Shown in pieces: positions 1-10,492 of a stretch of 64,000 nt of DNA. Origin of the DNA: Gammaproteobacteria bacterium (GTDB taxonomy: Bacteria; Pseudomonadota; Gammaproteobacteria; 21-64-14). The notes beneath the pieces are model-generated. The model saw nothing but the letters and a program-made list of their open reading frames with translations. It was not told the origin of the DNA and ran no database searches. The position numbers were made by a program, and so were the translations under genes. The stretch is taken from assembly GCA_027013145.1 (NCBI GenBank), contig JALUXX010000062.1, positions 62,001 through 126,000 of the forward strand, in the 5' to 3' direction. The stretch's first letter is position 1. Every line of letters starts with the position of its first letter.

Positions 1-723
1 GCGGGGTTCGTCCGCCTGAACCTCGACCTCATGTACGGGCTCCCGGGGCAGAGTCGGGGCCAGGCCCGCGACGACGTGACGACGGCCTGTGCGCTGGAGC
101 CGGACCACGTCTCGCTCTATCAACTCACGCTCGAGCCCGGCACGCCGTTCCACCGCCATCCGCCGCCGCTGCCCGGGGACGAGACGACTTGGCGCATGCA
201 GTGCACGGGCGCGGAGATCCTCGCCGCGCACGGCTATCGCCGCTACGAAGTCTCCGCCTATGCGCACCCCGGCGGGGAGTGCCGCCACAACCGCAACTAC
301 TGGGAGTTCGGCGACTACCTCGGGATCGGCGCGGGGGCGCACGCCAAGATCACCGGGGCGGCCGAAGCCGGGGTGGTGCGCCGCTGGAAGCAGGCGCGCC
401 CGGCGCGCTACCTCGAGGCGGCGGGCACACCGGCACGCGTGGCCGGGGAGGCGCGCCCGCGCGGGGCGGAGCTGGCGTTCGAGTTCCTCCTCAATGCCCT
501 GCGGCTCACGGACGGCTTCGCCCCGGCGCAGTTCACGGCGCGCACCGGGCTCGCCTTCGAGACCCTGCGCCCGCGGCTCGAGGCGCTCGCCGCCCTCGGT
601 CTCCTGGACCTCGGCCCGGAGTCGGTGCGCGCGAGCGCCCGCGGGGCGCGCTTTCTCAACGAGATCCTCGAGCGTTTCCTGCCGGAGGAGAGCGGTGAAC
701 GGGATCGAACCGGTACGGGTTGA
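1..723 (+). CDS. hemW: HemW, heme chaperone (3' part)
   Basis: C-terminal part of the radical-SAM-family heme chaperone HemW, which delivers heme to respiratory proteins; older annotations call it a coproporphyrinogen III oxidase-like protein. The frame is open from base 1. The visible part begins with the family segment NLDLMYGLPGQ, then YQLTLEPGTPF, the RYEVSAYA and HNRNYW motifs with GIGAGAHAK, and ends in the HemW C-terminal domain. The radical-SAM CxxxCxxC motif should lie upstream of the window, so activity cannot be judged here. The end overlaps the next gene by 29 bp, which suggests one transcript. Confidence 0.93.
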   Translation, partial: AGFVRLNLDLMYGLPGQSRGQARDDVTTACALEPDHVSLYQLTLEPGTPFHRHPPPLPGDETTWRMQCTGAEILAAHGYRRYEVSAYAHPGGECRHNRNYWEFGDYLGIGAGAHAKITGAAEAGVVRRWKQARPARYLEAAGTPARVAGEARPRGAELAFEFLLNALRLTDGFAPAQFTARTGLAFETLRPRLEALAALGLLDLGPESVRASARGARFLNEILERFLPEESGERDRTGTG

Positions 724-889
724 CTGTCCCTATTGCGGCGAGCCGTTCACCACCACGGTCGATTGCAGTGCCGGGGATCAGGACTACGTCGAGGACTGCC
801 CCGTGTGCTGCCGTCCCATCGACTTCTCCGTGGCGATCGATGCGGCCGGCCGGATCGCTTCCCTGCGGGTGCGCCGCGACGACGAGTAG
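695..889 (+). CDS. CPXCG-motif cysteine-rich protein
   Basis: A 64-residue protein of the CPXCG cysteine-rich family. It carries two CxxC pairs, CPYC near residues 11-14 and CPVC near residues 37-40, which probably bind zinc. The GTG start sits 6 bases after a strong GGAGG at 684-688 inside the end of hemW, and this site decides the start. No enzymatic role is known for the family. The overlap with hemW and the closeness to the Rof-like gene downstream suggest co-transcription. Confidence 0.8.
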   Translation: MNGIEPVRVDCPYCGEPFTTTVDCSAGDQDYVEDCPVCCRPIDFSVAIDAAGRIASLRVRRDDE

Positions 890-908
890 GCCGGTGCGAG
901 GGTGAGTC

Positions 909-1148
909 ATGGGCGGCGATTACGTTCCGGTGCCTTGTGCGCTCCATTCCCGGCTCGAGGTGGCCGTACTACACCGCGAGCGGCTGCGGGTGCTGTGGCG
1001 CGGGCCCGACGGCGAGCGGCACCTCGAGTCGCTGCGCCCGTTCGACCTGCAGAGCCGTGCCGGATGCGAGTTCCTCCTCGCGCGGGACGCCCACGGGGGG
1101 GAGCGGCGCCTGCGCCTGGACTGGATCCTGCGCGTCGAGCCGGTCTGA
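909..1148 (+). CDS. rof: Rho-binding antiterminator, Rof-like
   Basis: A 79-residue protein resembling the Rof/YaeO family, small RNA-binding-fold proteins that bind Rho and block its RNA loading, relieving termination. Family marks are the start YVPVPC, the central LEVAVL segment, and the ending LRLDWILRVE, like the LRLDKI region of E. coli Rof. An ATG follows the purine-rich GAGGGTGAG. It lies 19 bp after the Cys-rich gene, in the same direction. Identification rests on remembered family pattern and length only. Confidence 0.75.
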   Translation: MGGDYVPVPCALHSRLEVAVLHRERLRVLWRGPDGERHLESLRPFDLQSRAGCEFLLARDAHGGERRLRLDWILRVEPV

Positions 1149-1255
1149 GCGCGCGCCCGGGCGGCGCGGTTTATGCACACCCGCGGTGCCCCGGGCCCGG
1201 CGGTGCCCGCCCGTCGCCCGTAATCGCCGAATTCTCGCGGGTTTTTTGTAACACA

Positions 1256-1269
1256 TTGTTTTCAAACAA
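1256..1269. repeat. Short A+T-rich inverted repeat
   Basis: TTGTTT and AAACAA flank a two-base centre in an A+T-rich patch after the Rof-like gene. It could be a protein-binding site or a weak hairpin; it has no clear terminator tail. Confidence 0.35.
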
Positions 1270-1334
1270 CGTCTATAGCGAACATTTTGTCATCGATTTG
1301 TAAAACTTCCAGACGGGCCCTGGCGTTGGAGTTC

Positions 1335-1362
1335 TTGACCCCATTTCTTCCACAACGTTATC
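1335..1362 (+). promoter_or_regulatory. Possible promoter overlapping a DnaA box
   Basis: TTGACC at 1335-1340 could be a -35 box. A poor -10 candidate lies about 17 bases on, overlapping the left DnaA box. If it is used, it would drive the DUF3135 gene at 1591 and DnaA could repress it. The -10 match is weak. Confidence 0.25.
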
Positions 1363-1380
1363 CACAGATTTTGTGGATAA
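1358..1380. promoter_or_regulatory. Facing pair of perfect DnaA boxes
   Basis: TTATCCACA at 1358-1366 and its exact reverse complement TGTGGATAA at 1372-1380 are separated by five bases. Both match the strict DnaA-box consensus. They sit in a 442-bp gap (1149-1590) that is clearly richer in A+T than the surrounding DNA. No dnaA, dnaN, gyrB or mnmG is nearby. A DnaA-titration site or a DnaA-controlled promoter fits better than the replication origin. Confidence 0.7.
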
Positions 1381-1590
1381 GGATAATTTTCCGGTCATTC
1401 AATCCGTTAGCGTCAACCGGTCGGCGATGCCCTGGAGGGCCCATATAAGTCGCTGTTTTTGTTCGGCGACTTTTCGCGGGGGTGCGCGCACCGGTCTCGG
1501 GCGCGCGGGCCCCCCTGTGGTATCCTGTCAAAAACCGGATCAACAACAATGTGTCCGGACGGACCCGGGCGGTCGGCAGGAGGCGTACGA

Positions 1591-1965
1591 ATGGTCAAGC
1601 CCGCGGTCCATGGGTTCGACTTCGAGCGTTGGGCGGCCCTGGCGCGCAACGATCCGCAGGGGTTCGAGGCCGAGCGTGCCGCCGTACTCGATGCGGCGAT
1701 CCGGCGTGCCCCCGAGGATCGGCAGCGGCGCCTGCGCGGCCTTCAGTGGCGGATCGATCAGGTACGGCGCACGACCCGCAACCCGCTGGTCGCCTGCCAG
1801 CGGATCCACGGCATGATGTGGGAGTCGGTGGTGCGCGACGGCGGCCTGCTCGACCATCTGCAGCGGCTGTCGGAAATCGGCCGGGGCCGGGCGTGCGCAC
1901 CCGCCGCGGAACCGCCGCGGGTGGCCAAGGTCCTCGCCTTTCCCGGCGGACGGCGGCGCGGTTGA
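1591..1965 (+). CDS. DUF3135 family protein
   Basis: A 124-residue protein with the DUF3135 pattern: FDFERWAALARNDPQGFEAE near the start, then a basic helical stretch and an HGMMWESV segment. The function is unknown; the family is small and mostly found in gammaproteobacteria. The ATG at 1591 follows AGGAGG at 1578-1583, preferred over an in-frame ATG at 1459 whose extra residues look like translated leader. The 442-bp A+T-richer upstream gap holds two DnaA boxes, so its expression might respond to DnaA. Confidence 0.72.
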   Translation: MVKPAVHGFDFERWAALARNDPQGFEAERAAVLDAAIRRAPEDRQRRLRGLQWRIDQVRRTTRNPLVACQRIHGMMWESVVRDGGLLDHLQRLSEIGRGRACAPAAEPPRVAKVLAFPGGRRRG

Positions 1966-1982
1966 CACGCATCGGGGCGGAC

Positions 1983-2011
1983 TTGAGGCCCCCGGCGCTT
2001 TGAAGTAACAT
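1983..2011 (+). promoter_or_regulatory. Predicted rpmE promoter
   Basis: TTGAGG (1983-1988), a 17-base spacer and TAACAT (2006-2011) form a fair sigma-70 promoter about 45 bp before rpmE. This is a pattern match only. Confidence 0.45.
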
Positions 2012-2063
2012 CCGTCTCCTTTTCGCGATCGCGACGGCCGCGACCCGCCGAGGGATCTGATCG

Positions 2064-2273
2064 ATGAAGCCCGACATCCACCCCGCCTACCGCGAGATCA
2101 CCGTGACCTGCAGTTGCGGCAACCGTTTCACGACGCGGTCCACCGCCGCCAAGGACCTGCACATCGAGATCTGCTCGCAGTGCCACCCGTTCTATACGGG
2201 CAAGCAGAAGATCGTCGACACCGCCGGGCGCGTGGACAAGTTCCGCCGCAAGTATGGGATCAAGAACGCCTGA
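2064..2273 (+). CDS. rpmE: 50S ribosomal protein L31
   Basis: A 69-residue ribosomal protein L31 of the zinc-binding type. The Cys residues in CSCG near residues 16-19 and CSQC near residues 37-40 form the metal site; HPFYTGKQK and VDKFRRKYG are the typical tail. It sits on the large subunit and helps bridge the subunits. Standing alone between DUF3135 and a nuclease matches the Pseudomonas order. A good intrinsic terminator lies 98 bp downstream. Confidence 0.97.
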   Translation: MKPDIHPAYREITVTCSCGNRFTTRSTAAKDLHIEICSQCHPFYTGKQKIVDTAGRVDKFRRKYGIKNA

Positions 2274-2333
2274 GCCGTGCCCCGCGGCGCCTCGCCCGCG
2301 GCGGATCCCGCCGCCGCTGTCGAAGGGCCCGGC

Positions 2334-3155
2334 GTGACGGGTGCGTCCCGGTGCCGGGCGCACGGCCCAGGGACGCCCGCGCCGGGCGTCCTTTTCGTTT
2401 TGGGCCTCGCCGTCGCGCTCTCCGCCGGCCGCGCCGCGGCCGCGTCGGCGCCCGGTTGCGGCCTCGATCGCGTCGACGCGCGCGTACGCGTCACCTACGT
2501 TTACGACGGGGACACGGTGCGCCTGGCCGACGGCGCCAGGCTGCGCCTGATCGGAATCGACACCCCCGAGCTGCACCCCGACGGGGGTCCGCCGCAGCCG
2601 CTGGCGGTGGCCGCGCGCACCCGGCTGCGCACGCTGCTCGAGCGCCACGGCTATCGCCTGCAACTGCGCTTCGATCGCGAGCGGCGGGATCGCTACGGCC
2701 GGCTCCTGGCGCACGCGTTTCTCGACAACGGACAGTCGCTGGAGGGGCGGTTGCTCGCGGCGGGGCTGGGCACCGCGCTGGTGGTGCCGCCGAACCTCTG
2801 GCACGTCGGGTGCTACGCCGCCGCCGAGGCCGGCGCCCGCCGCGCGGGCCGCGGCGTGTGGGCACTGCCTGCCTACCGCCCGGTCGCCGCGGGGCGCCTG
2901 CCGGCGCACGCCCGCGGTTTTCATCTGGTCACCGGGCGCGTGGTGCGGGTGCGGCGCACGCGGCGCTCGGTCTGGCTGGATCTCGACGGGCGCCTGGCGG
3001 TGCGCATCGCGCGCGCGGATCTGATCTATTTCGTCGGGCACGATCTCGAGGCCCTGACCGGCCGCGAGGTCCTCGTGCGCGGCTGGATCCACGGCTACCG
3101 CGGAGGGCGCTTTCTGCGGGTGCGCTACCCCACGGCCCTCGTGCCGTCGCCGTGA
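2334..3155 (+). CDS. Secreted thermonuclease-family nuclease
   Basis: Staphylococcal-nuclease-type protein. The core has YVYDGDTVRL, LRLIGIDTPEL and the RYGRLLAHAF segment, matching the Asp, Arg and Glu-region residues used for calcium-dependent cleavage. A hydrophobic stretch ending GRAAAASA looks like a signal peptide, so an extracytoplasmic site is likely. After the nuclease domain a C-terminal OB-like segment starts near HLVTGRVVRVRRT. I chose the GTG at 2334 because AAGGG lies six bases before it; GTG 2277 is also in frame, but with no ribosome site. The rpmE terminator falls inside the first codons, an odd arrangement. Confidence 0.8.
   Translation: MTGASRCRAHGPGTPAPGVLFVLGLAVALSAGRAAAASAPGCGLDRVDARVRVTYVYDGDTVRLADGARLRLIGIDTPELHPDGGPPQPLAVAARTRLRTLLERHGYRLQLRFDRERRDRYGRLLAHAFLDNGQSLEGRLLAAGLGTALVVPPNLWHVGCYAAAEAGARRAGRGVWALPAYRPVAAGRLPAHARGFHLVTGRVVRVRRTRRSVWLDLDGRLAVRIARADLIYFVGHDLEALTGREVLVRGWIHGYRGGRFLRVRYPTALVPSP
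2371..2401 (+). terminator. Intrinsic terminator of rpmE
   Basis: GGACGCCC and GGGCGTCC form a perfect 8-bp stem with loop GCGCC, followed at once by TTTTCGTTTT. It lies 98 bp after rpmE but inside the 5' end of the nuclease frame. Confidence 0.78.
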
Positions 3156-3231
3156 ACGCGCCGCGCAGAGGCAGGCGCGCGGCACGGCGGCCCCGCCGCC
3201 CCCTTGTTGCTGACGCAATGCGAGTCGATCG

Positions 3232-4497
<1,266 letters not shown>

Positions 4498-4534
4498 GTC
4501 GCAGGCGGCGGCCGGCCGGTCGCGGGAGAGGGCG

Positions 4535-5476
4535 GTGGACAAGATCACGATCGTCGGGGCCGGGCGCGTCGGCGAGTCGACGGCGCAGATCCTGGCGCAG
4601 CAGGAGATGTGCCGCGAACTCGTGCTCCTCGACGTGCGTGAGGGGATCGCCGAAGGGGTGGCCCTGGACATCCAGGAGACGGCCCCGCTGTTCCGTTTCG
4701 ACACCCGGGTAAGCGGCGGGACGGCCCCGGAGGCGGCGGCCGGCTCCGGCCTGGTGGTGATCACCGCCGGCCTGCCGCGCAAGCCGGGGATGTCGCGCTC
4801 GGACCTGCTCGACACCAATGCCGCCATCGTGCGCGGCGTCGTCGACGACGTGCTGCGGCTCGCGCCGCAGGCGATCATCGTCGTCGTCAGCAACCCGGTC
4901 GACATCATGACCTACGAGGCCTGGCGGCGCACAGGCTGGGAGCGCAGCCGCGTGTTCGGCCTCTCCGGGGTGCTCGACGCCGCGCGCATGGCGCACTTCA
5001 TCGCCCGCGAGTCCGGCATCTCCGTCAAGGACGTTACCGCCATGGTGCTCGGCGGGCACGGCGACAGCATGGTGCCGATGCCGCGCTTCTCGACGATCCA
5101 CGGCATACCGATCGAGCACTTCCTCTCGCCGGAGGCGATCGAGCGCATCACCACGCGTACCCGCCACGGCGGGGCGGAGATCCTCGCGCTCAAGAAGACC
5201 AGCAGCGCGAACGATTCCCCGGCGGCGGCCATCGCCGCGATGGTCGACGCGGTGGTCTACGACCGCAAGCGCGTGCTGCCCTGCGTCGCGGTGCTGGACG
5301 GGGAGTACGGGCTCGGGGACGTCGCCATGGGCGTGCCCTGCGTGGTCGGGCGCGGCGGCATGGAGCGGGTGATCGCCCTGCCGCTGACCGAAGCGGAGTC
5401 GCGTTCCTTCAGCGGCTCCGCCCAGGCGGTGCAGGCGGATCTGGTACGCCTGCGCGCGGCCGAATCCGGCGACTGA
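4535..5476 (+). CDS. mdh: Malate dehydrogenase, LDH-like type
   Basis: Interconverts malate and oxaloacetate with NAD(H) in the TCA cycle. The 313 residues have the Rossmann start TIVGAGRVGESTA, the substrate-loop AGLPRKPGMSR with its two Arg, SNPVD, and the catalytic His in VLGGHGDSMVP. Sequence and length fit the lactate-dehydrogenase-like (MDH3) group rather than the E. coli type. Start is GTG, five bases after GGGAGAGG. It follows maeB by 37 bp and is probably co-transcribed. Confidence 0.93.
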   Translation: MDKITIVGAGRVGESTAQILAQQEMCRELVLLDVREGIAEGVALDIQETAPLFRFDTRVSGGTAPEAAAGSGLVVITAGLPRKPGMSRSDLLDTNAAIVRGVVDDVLRLAPQAIIVVVSNPVDIMTYEAWRRTGWERSRVFGLSGVLDAARMAHFIARESGISVKDVTAMVLGGHGDSMVPMPRFSTIHGIPIEHFLSPEAIERITTRTRHGGAEILALKKTSSANDSPAAAIAAMVDAVVYDRKRVLPCVAVLDGEYGLGDVAMGVPCVVGRGGMERVIALPLTEAESRSFSGSAQAVQADLVRLRAAESGD

Positions 5477-5506
5477 GCGGCGGGGTCCGGACGGCGGGGT
5501 CGGGCC

Positions 5507-6121
5507 TCAGGCCGGCTCGGCCAGGAGCTGCGTCACCGCCTCCAGCGAGGCGCGTCGCATCGGGCGACCGTCGACCGGGCTGCACGGCGCCTGGCGGATC
5601 CCGTTGACCGGAAACACGGTCAGGTCGATCGGGGTATCCCCGGCGAGAAAACGGAACACCGGGAACACCGCGCTCTGGTCGCGTCCGACCCGCAGCCGGC
5701 GCTCGCCGCGCTCGAACGGGATCCGCTCCTCGAGCAGGAACAGCACCACCTCTTCGGGGGTGTCGGCGAACAGGTGCAGGTTGATGTCGGAGTGCGCGCC
5801 GGCGGTGCCGCTCAGGACCGAGCCGACGAGGCGGCTGTTGAAGCGCGCGAAGAACTCCATCGCCTCGCACGCCCGCTCGCGTAACCGGCGCAGGTGCCGG
5901 GGTTGCGTGGCCGACTGGAACAGGCGCTGGTAGGCGGCCAATTCGCGCTCGATCTCGACGTTGCGGGGGAGGTTGCGCGTCTCGGGGGCGCCGAGGCGCT
6001 GGGCGGCCTTGCGCTTGGCGGCGAGGAAGTCGTCGATGCCCTGCTCGGCCATGATGCGCGCCGCCTCCGCGGCGATGCGCCGGCGCATCTGCTGGTCTCT
6101 GCTCGAATCCCGGCTCGACAC
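5507..6121 (-). CDS. Nucleotidyltransferase-like conserved protein
   Basis: A 204-residue protein I know only as a conserved hypothetical. Residues 92-118 look like the polymerase-beta-type nucleotidyltransferase signature: FNSRLVGSVL at about 94-103, then HSDINLHLF. The usual second Asp of the DxD pair is Asn here (D112, N114), while a third acid may be D166 in IDLTVF. It may bind a nucleotide or be a degenerate enzyme. It is convergent with mdh and sits between mdh and mrcA. The function is unknown. Confidence 0.6.
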   Translation of the reverse strand: MSSRDSSRDQQMRRRIAAEAARIMAEQGIDDFLAAKRKAAQRLGAPETRNLPRNVEIERELAAYQRLFQSATQPRHLRRLRERACEAMEFFARFNSRLVGSVLSGTAGAHSDINLHLFADTPEEVVLFLLEERIPFERGERRLRVGRDQSAVFPVFRFLAGDTPIDLTVFPVNGIRQAPCSPVDGRPMRRASLEAVTQLLAEPA

Positions 6122-6275
6122 GGGTCTTCACGCATCCCCATCGGGTGGGCGGCGCCTTCGGGCGCGACCGCGTACAGTGTAGCGGCCGGGGTGCGCGCTA
6201 CGCCAGCCCGGATGCCCCGCCGCCGGGCGCGTGGATGCCGGGGTGGCGGTGGGGCGCCGGGCGCGGCCGGCGGGG

Positions 6276-8648
6276 TCAGAACAACGGCGCCGGCCGCTTA
6301 TCCCGACCCCCGCGCGCCGGCGTGGGGGCGGTGCGCGGGGCCTCGCCGGCGCGGAAGATCTCGAAGATCGCGCCGGGGTTTCCGGGCGCGGTCGGCCGCC
6401 CCGTGGTGCGGTCGATGCGTACCGTGACGATCCCGGGGGGTTGCGGGATCCGGCGCTGCGGGACCCCGCGCAGCGCGGCGCCCATGAAGCGGATCCAGAT
6501 CGGCAGGGCCGCACGTGCACCGGTCTCGCCGCGCCCGAGCGGCGCGGGCTGGTCGTACCCGACCCAGACGACGGTGGTGAGGTCGGGGTTGAATCCGCAG
6601 AACCAGGCATCGCGCTGGTCGTTGGTCGTACCGGTCTTGCCCGCCAGGTCTGTGCGCTTGAGCACGCGCGCGCGCCGGCCGGTCCCGCGGCGGATGACGT
6701 CGCGCATCATCGACACCATGAGGTAGTCGTTGGCCGCCGAGAGGACGCGCGGGGCACGGGGTGCGGGCGCGGCGCCCGCCGTCGGGGGCGGTGCGGTGCA
6801 GTCCGCGCAGGCCGCGGGCGGGTGGGCCTGGAAGACGACCTTTCCGGTCCCGTCGACGATGCGGTCGATGAAGTACGGTTTGATCAGGAAGCCGCCGTTG
6901 GCGAACACGGAGTAGGCGCGTGCCATCTGCAGGGGGGTGACGCTGGTGCTGCCGAGCGCCAGGGACAGATTGTGCGGCAGCCGCGCGGGATCGAAGCCGA
7001 AGCGGCGCGCGTAATCCGCGGCGTAGCCGATGCCGATGGCCCGCAGCAGGCGGATGGAAACCAGGTTGCGCGAATGGACCAGCCCCTCGCGCAGGCGGGT
7101 CGGACCGTGGAAGCGGCCGCTGTAGTTCTCCGGGCGCCAGAGGTTCTCCAGGGCGGGGTCGTTGAATACCAGCGGCGCGTCGTTGATGAGCGTCGCGGCG
7201 GTGTAGCCCTTGTGCAGGGCCGCCGAGTAGATGAAGGGCTTGAAGCTCGAACCCGGCTGGCGCTCGGCCTGAACGGCGCGGTTGAACTTGCTGCGGTAGT
7301 AGTCGAACCCGCCCGCCAGCGCCCGGATCGCCCCGTCGCGCGGGTCCACCGCGACCAGCGCCCCCTGCACCGCCGGCACCTGTGCGAGCCGCCAGGTCTT
7401 CGCACTCTGTTGGAGGTAGACGACATCGCCCGCGTGCACGACCTCGTCCGCGCGCGCCGGGGCGGGTCCGGTGCGGTCGGGATCGATATAGCGCCGCGCC
7501 CAGGATAGTCCGGCCCAGTCGACGACGACGCTGCGGCCCGCTCCGAGATCCACCTCCACGCTGCGCGCATGCACGGCGGTCACCACCGCCGGGTGCAGGC
7601 CGGCGGTGGCGGGCAGGGCGTCCAGGGCCGCGTCGAGCCGGGCGCGGTCGTGCAGCGCAGCGGCCGGGAGCGTGCGCACCGGGCCGCGGTAGCCGTGGCG
7701 CCGGTCGTAGGCGGTCAGGCCCGCGCGCAGCGCGGCCACGGCGTCGCGCTGCAGCCCGGATTGCAGCGTGGTGTAGACCCGATAGCCGGCGGTGTAGGCC
7801 CGCGCGCCGAAACGCGCGACCATCTCGCCGCGCACCAGCTCCGCCAGATACGGGGCCGGCGCGGCCACCGTCAGGGTGTGCAGTCCCGCGGTGACCGGCT
7901 CGGCCATGGCCCGCGCGTACGCGGAGCGGTCGATATAACCCAATGCGAGCATGCGGCCCAAAACGTAGCCGCGGCGCGCCTTCGCCCGCGCCGGGTCGGC
8001 GACCGGATTGTCGCGCGACGGGGCCTTGGGCAGGCCCGCGATCATGGCGATCTGGGCGAGGCTCAACCGATCGAGACCGCGGCCGTAATAGACCTGGGCG
8101 GCGGCGGCGACGCCGTAGGCGCGGTTGCCGAGGTAGATCTTGTTGAGGTAGAGGTCGAGGACCTCCTGCTTGGTCAGCTCGCGGTTGATCCGCAGGGCGA
8201 GAAAGATCTCCTTGAGCTTGCGGGTGAAGGTCTTCTCGCGGGTGAGGAAGAAATTGCGGGCGACCTGCATGGTGATGGTGCTGCCGCCCTGGGACTTGTG
8301 GCCGGTACGCGCGAGTTCGTAGGCCGCGCGCAGGATCCCGTGGTAGTCGACGCCGGGGTGCTCGAAGAAGCGGTCGTCCTCCGCCGCCAGGAAGGCGTGT
8401 ATGACCAGCGGCGGGAGGTCCTCGTAGCGGACCGGGATGCGGCGCTTCTCGCCGAATTCGCCGATCAGGCCCCCGTCCGCGGCGTAGACGCGCAGCGGGA
8501 CCTGCAGCCGGACCTCGCGCAGGCGCGCGACCGACGGGAGCTGCGGCTCGAGATACAGGTAGAGTGCGAACAGCGTCACGATCGCGGCCGTAAAGCCCGC
8601 GAAGGCGATGCCGATAAGGAGACGCAACGCCTTGAGCAGATACCTCAT
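6276..8648 (-). CDS. mrcA: Penicillin-binding protein 1A
   Basis: Bifunctional class A PBP that polymerises and cross-links peptidoglycan, anchored in the inner membrane with periplasmic domains. In 790 residues: a membrane helix near 7-30; glycosyltransferase motifs EDDRFFEHPGVD and QGGSTITMQ; then the transpeptidase with SSFKPF (SxxK), SRN, and KTGTTNDQRDAWF. The ATG at 8648 directly precedes the membrane helix; an in-frame ATG 258 bp upstream would run into the pilM promoter. It is transcribed away from pilM, as in Pseudomonas. Confidence 0.95.
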   Translation of the reverse strand: MRYLLKALRLLIGIAFAGFTAAIVTLFALYLYLEPQLPSVARLREVRLQVPLRVYAADGGLIGEFGEKRRIPVRYEDLPPLVIHAFLAAEDDRFFEHPGVDYHGILRAAYELARTGHKSQGGSTITMQVARNFFLTREKTFTRKLKEIFLALRINRELTKQEVLDLYLNKIYLGNRAYGVAAAAQVYYGRGLDRLSLAQIAMIAGLPKAPSRDNPVADPARAKARRGYVLGRMLALGYIDRSAYARAMAEPVTAGLHTLTVAAPAPYLAELVRGEMVARFGARAYTAGYRVYTTLQSGLQRDAVAALRAGLTAYDRRHGYRGPVRTLPAAALHDRARLDAALDALPATAGLHPAVVTAVHARSVEVDLGAGRSVVVDWAGLSWARRYIDPDRTGPAPARADEVVHAGDVVYLQQSAKTWRLAQVPAVQGALVAVDPRDGAIRALAGGFDYYRSKFNRAVQAERQPGSSFKPFIYSAALHKGYTAATLINDAPLVFNDPALENLWRPENYSGRFHGPTRLREGLVHSRNLVSIRLLRAIGIGYAADYARRFGFDPARLPHNLSLALGSTSVTPLQMARAYSVFANGGFLIKPYFIDRIVDGTGKVVFQAHPPAACADCTAPPPTAGAAPAPRAPRVLSAANDYLMVSMMRDVIRRGTGRRARVLKRTDLAGKTGTTNDQRDAWFCGFNPDLTTVVWVGYDQPAPLGRGETGARAALPIWIRFMGAALRGVPQRRIPQPPGIVTVRIDRTTGRPTAPGNPGAIFEIFRAGEAPRTAPTPARGGRDKRPAPLF

Positions 8649-8757
8649 CGGGGACCGGCGGGCAGGCGGGAAGCTGTGATGGGATTCATGGAAGGGCCTG
8701 CGCCGAAACCGAAGAATCGAGTTAAACCGGAGGATGGCCGTGCCGCTAAGCTTTTCG

Positions 8758-8786
8758 TTGACACCGGGTTGTCTCTGGGTTGTAAT
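8758..8786 (+). promoter_or_regulatory. Predicted promoter of pilMNOPQ
   Basis: TTGACA (8758-8763), exactly 17 bases, then TGTAAT (8781-8786), one mismatch from the sigma-70 consensus pair. The expected start is near 8793, leaving a leader of about 50 bases before pilM. It lies in the mrcA/pilM divergent gap. Confidence 0.75.
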
Positions 8787-8835
8787 TTCGGATGCGTGGC
8801 TCGCCTTGCGAGCTAACGCCTTCAAAAGGATATAA

Positions 8836-9903
<1,068 letters not shown>

Positions 9904-9904
9904 T

Positions 9905-10492
9905 ATGGCACGCATCAATCTGCTGCCCTGGCGGGAGGAGCTGCGCAAGGAGCGCCAGCGCGAGTTCATCATCGCCCTGGCGGGCGGCGCGGTGCTCGCC
10001 GGTCTCATCGTGCTGCTGGCGCACATGCAGGTGAGCAGCATGATCTCCTATCAGAACAGCCGCAACCAGTATCTGCAGCAGCAGATCGCGATGCTCGATC
10101 ACAGGATCCACAAGATCAAGGACCTGGAGTCGACCAAGAAGAAGCTCCTGGCCCGCATGGAGATCATCCAGCGCCTGCAGCACAGCCGTCCCGAGGTGGT
10201 GCACCTGTTCCAGGAGCTGGTGACCACGCTGCCGAACGGCGTCTACCTGAAATCGGTCGCCCAGCACGGCGACGCGTTGACGCTGCAGGGCGTCGCGCAG
10301 TCCAACGCGCGCGTCTCGGAGTACATGCGCCGGCTCGACGCGACCCGGTGGCTGACGAACCCGCGCCTGGATGTGATTCGCACGCACGCAACGCCCGAGG
10401 GGCGCGTGAGTGACTTCACCCTGCAGGTCAGCGAGGTGATGCCGAAGAACGAGGATGCCGGCAAGCGCGCCAGTCGGAGGGTCGGGCGGTGA
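9905..10492 (+). CDS. pilN: Type IV pilus protein PilN
   Basis: Bitopic inner-membrane protein of the pilus alignment complex. The N-terminus MARINLLPWREE is the canonical PilM-binding peptide, followed by one membrane helix at about 21-40 and a periplasmic coiled coil and ferredoxin-like domain that pairs with PilO. 195 residues, normal for the family. It overlaps pilO by 4 bp, so translation is probably coupled. Confidence 0.96.
   Translation: MARINLLPWREELRKERQREFIIALAGGAVLAGLIVLLAHMQVSSMISYQNSRNQYLQQQIAMLDHRIHKIKDLESTKKKLLARMEIIQRLQHSRPEVVHLFQELVTTLPNGVYLKSVAQHGDALTLQGVAQSNARVSEYMRRLDATRWLTNPRLDVIRTHATPEGRVSDFTLQVSEVMPKNEDAGKRASRRVGR

Noticed and set aside
1358-1380. Chromosome replication origin
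   Set aside because: Only one pair of boxes is visible, there are no clustered A+T 13-mers, and dnaA, dnaN, gyrB and mnmG are not close.
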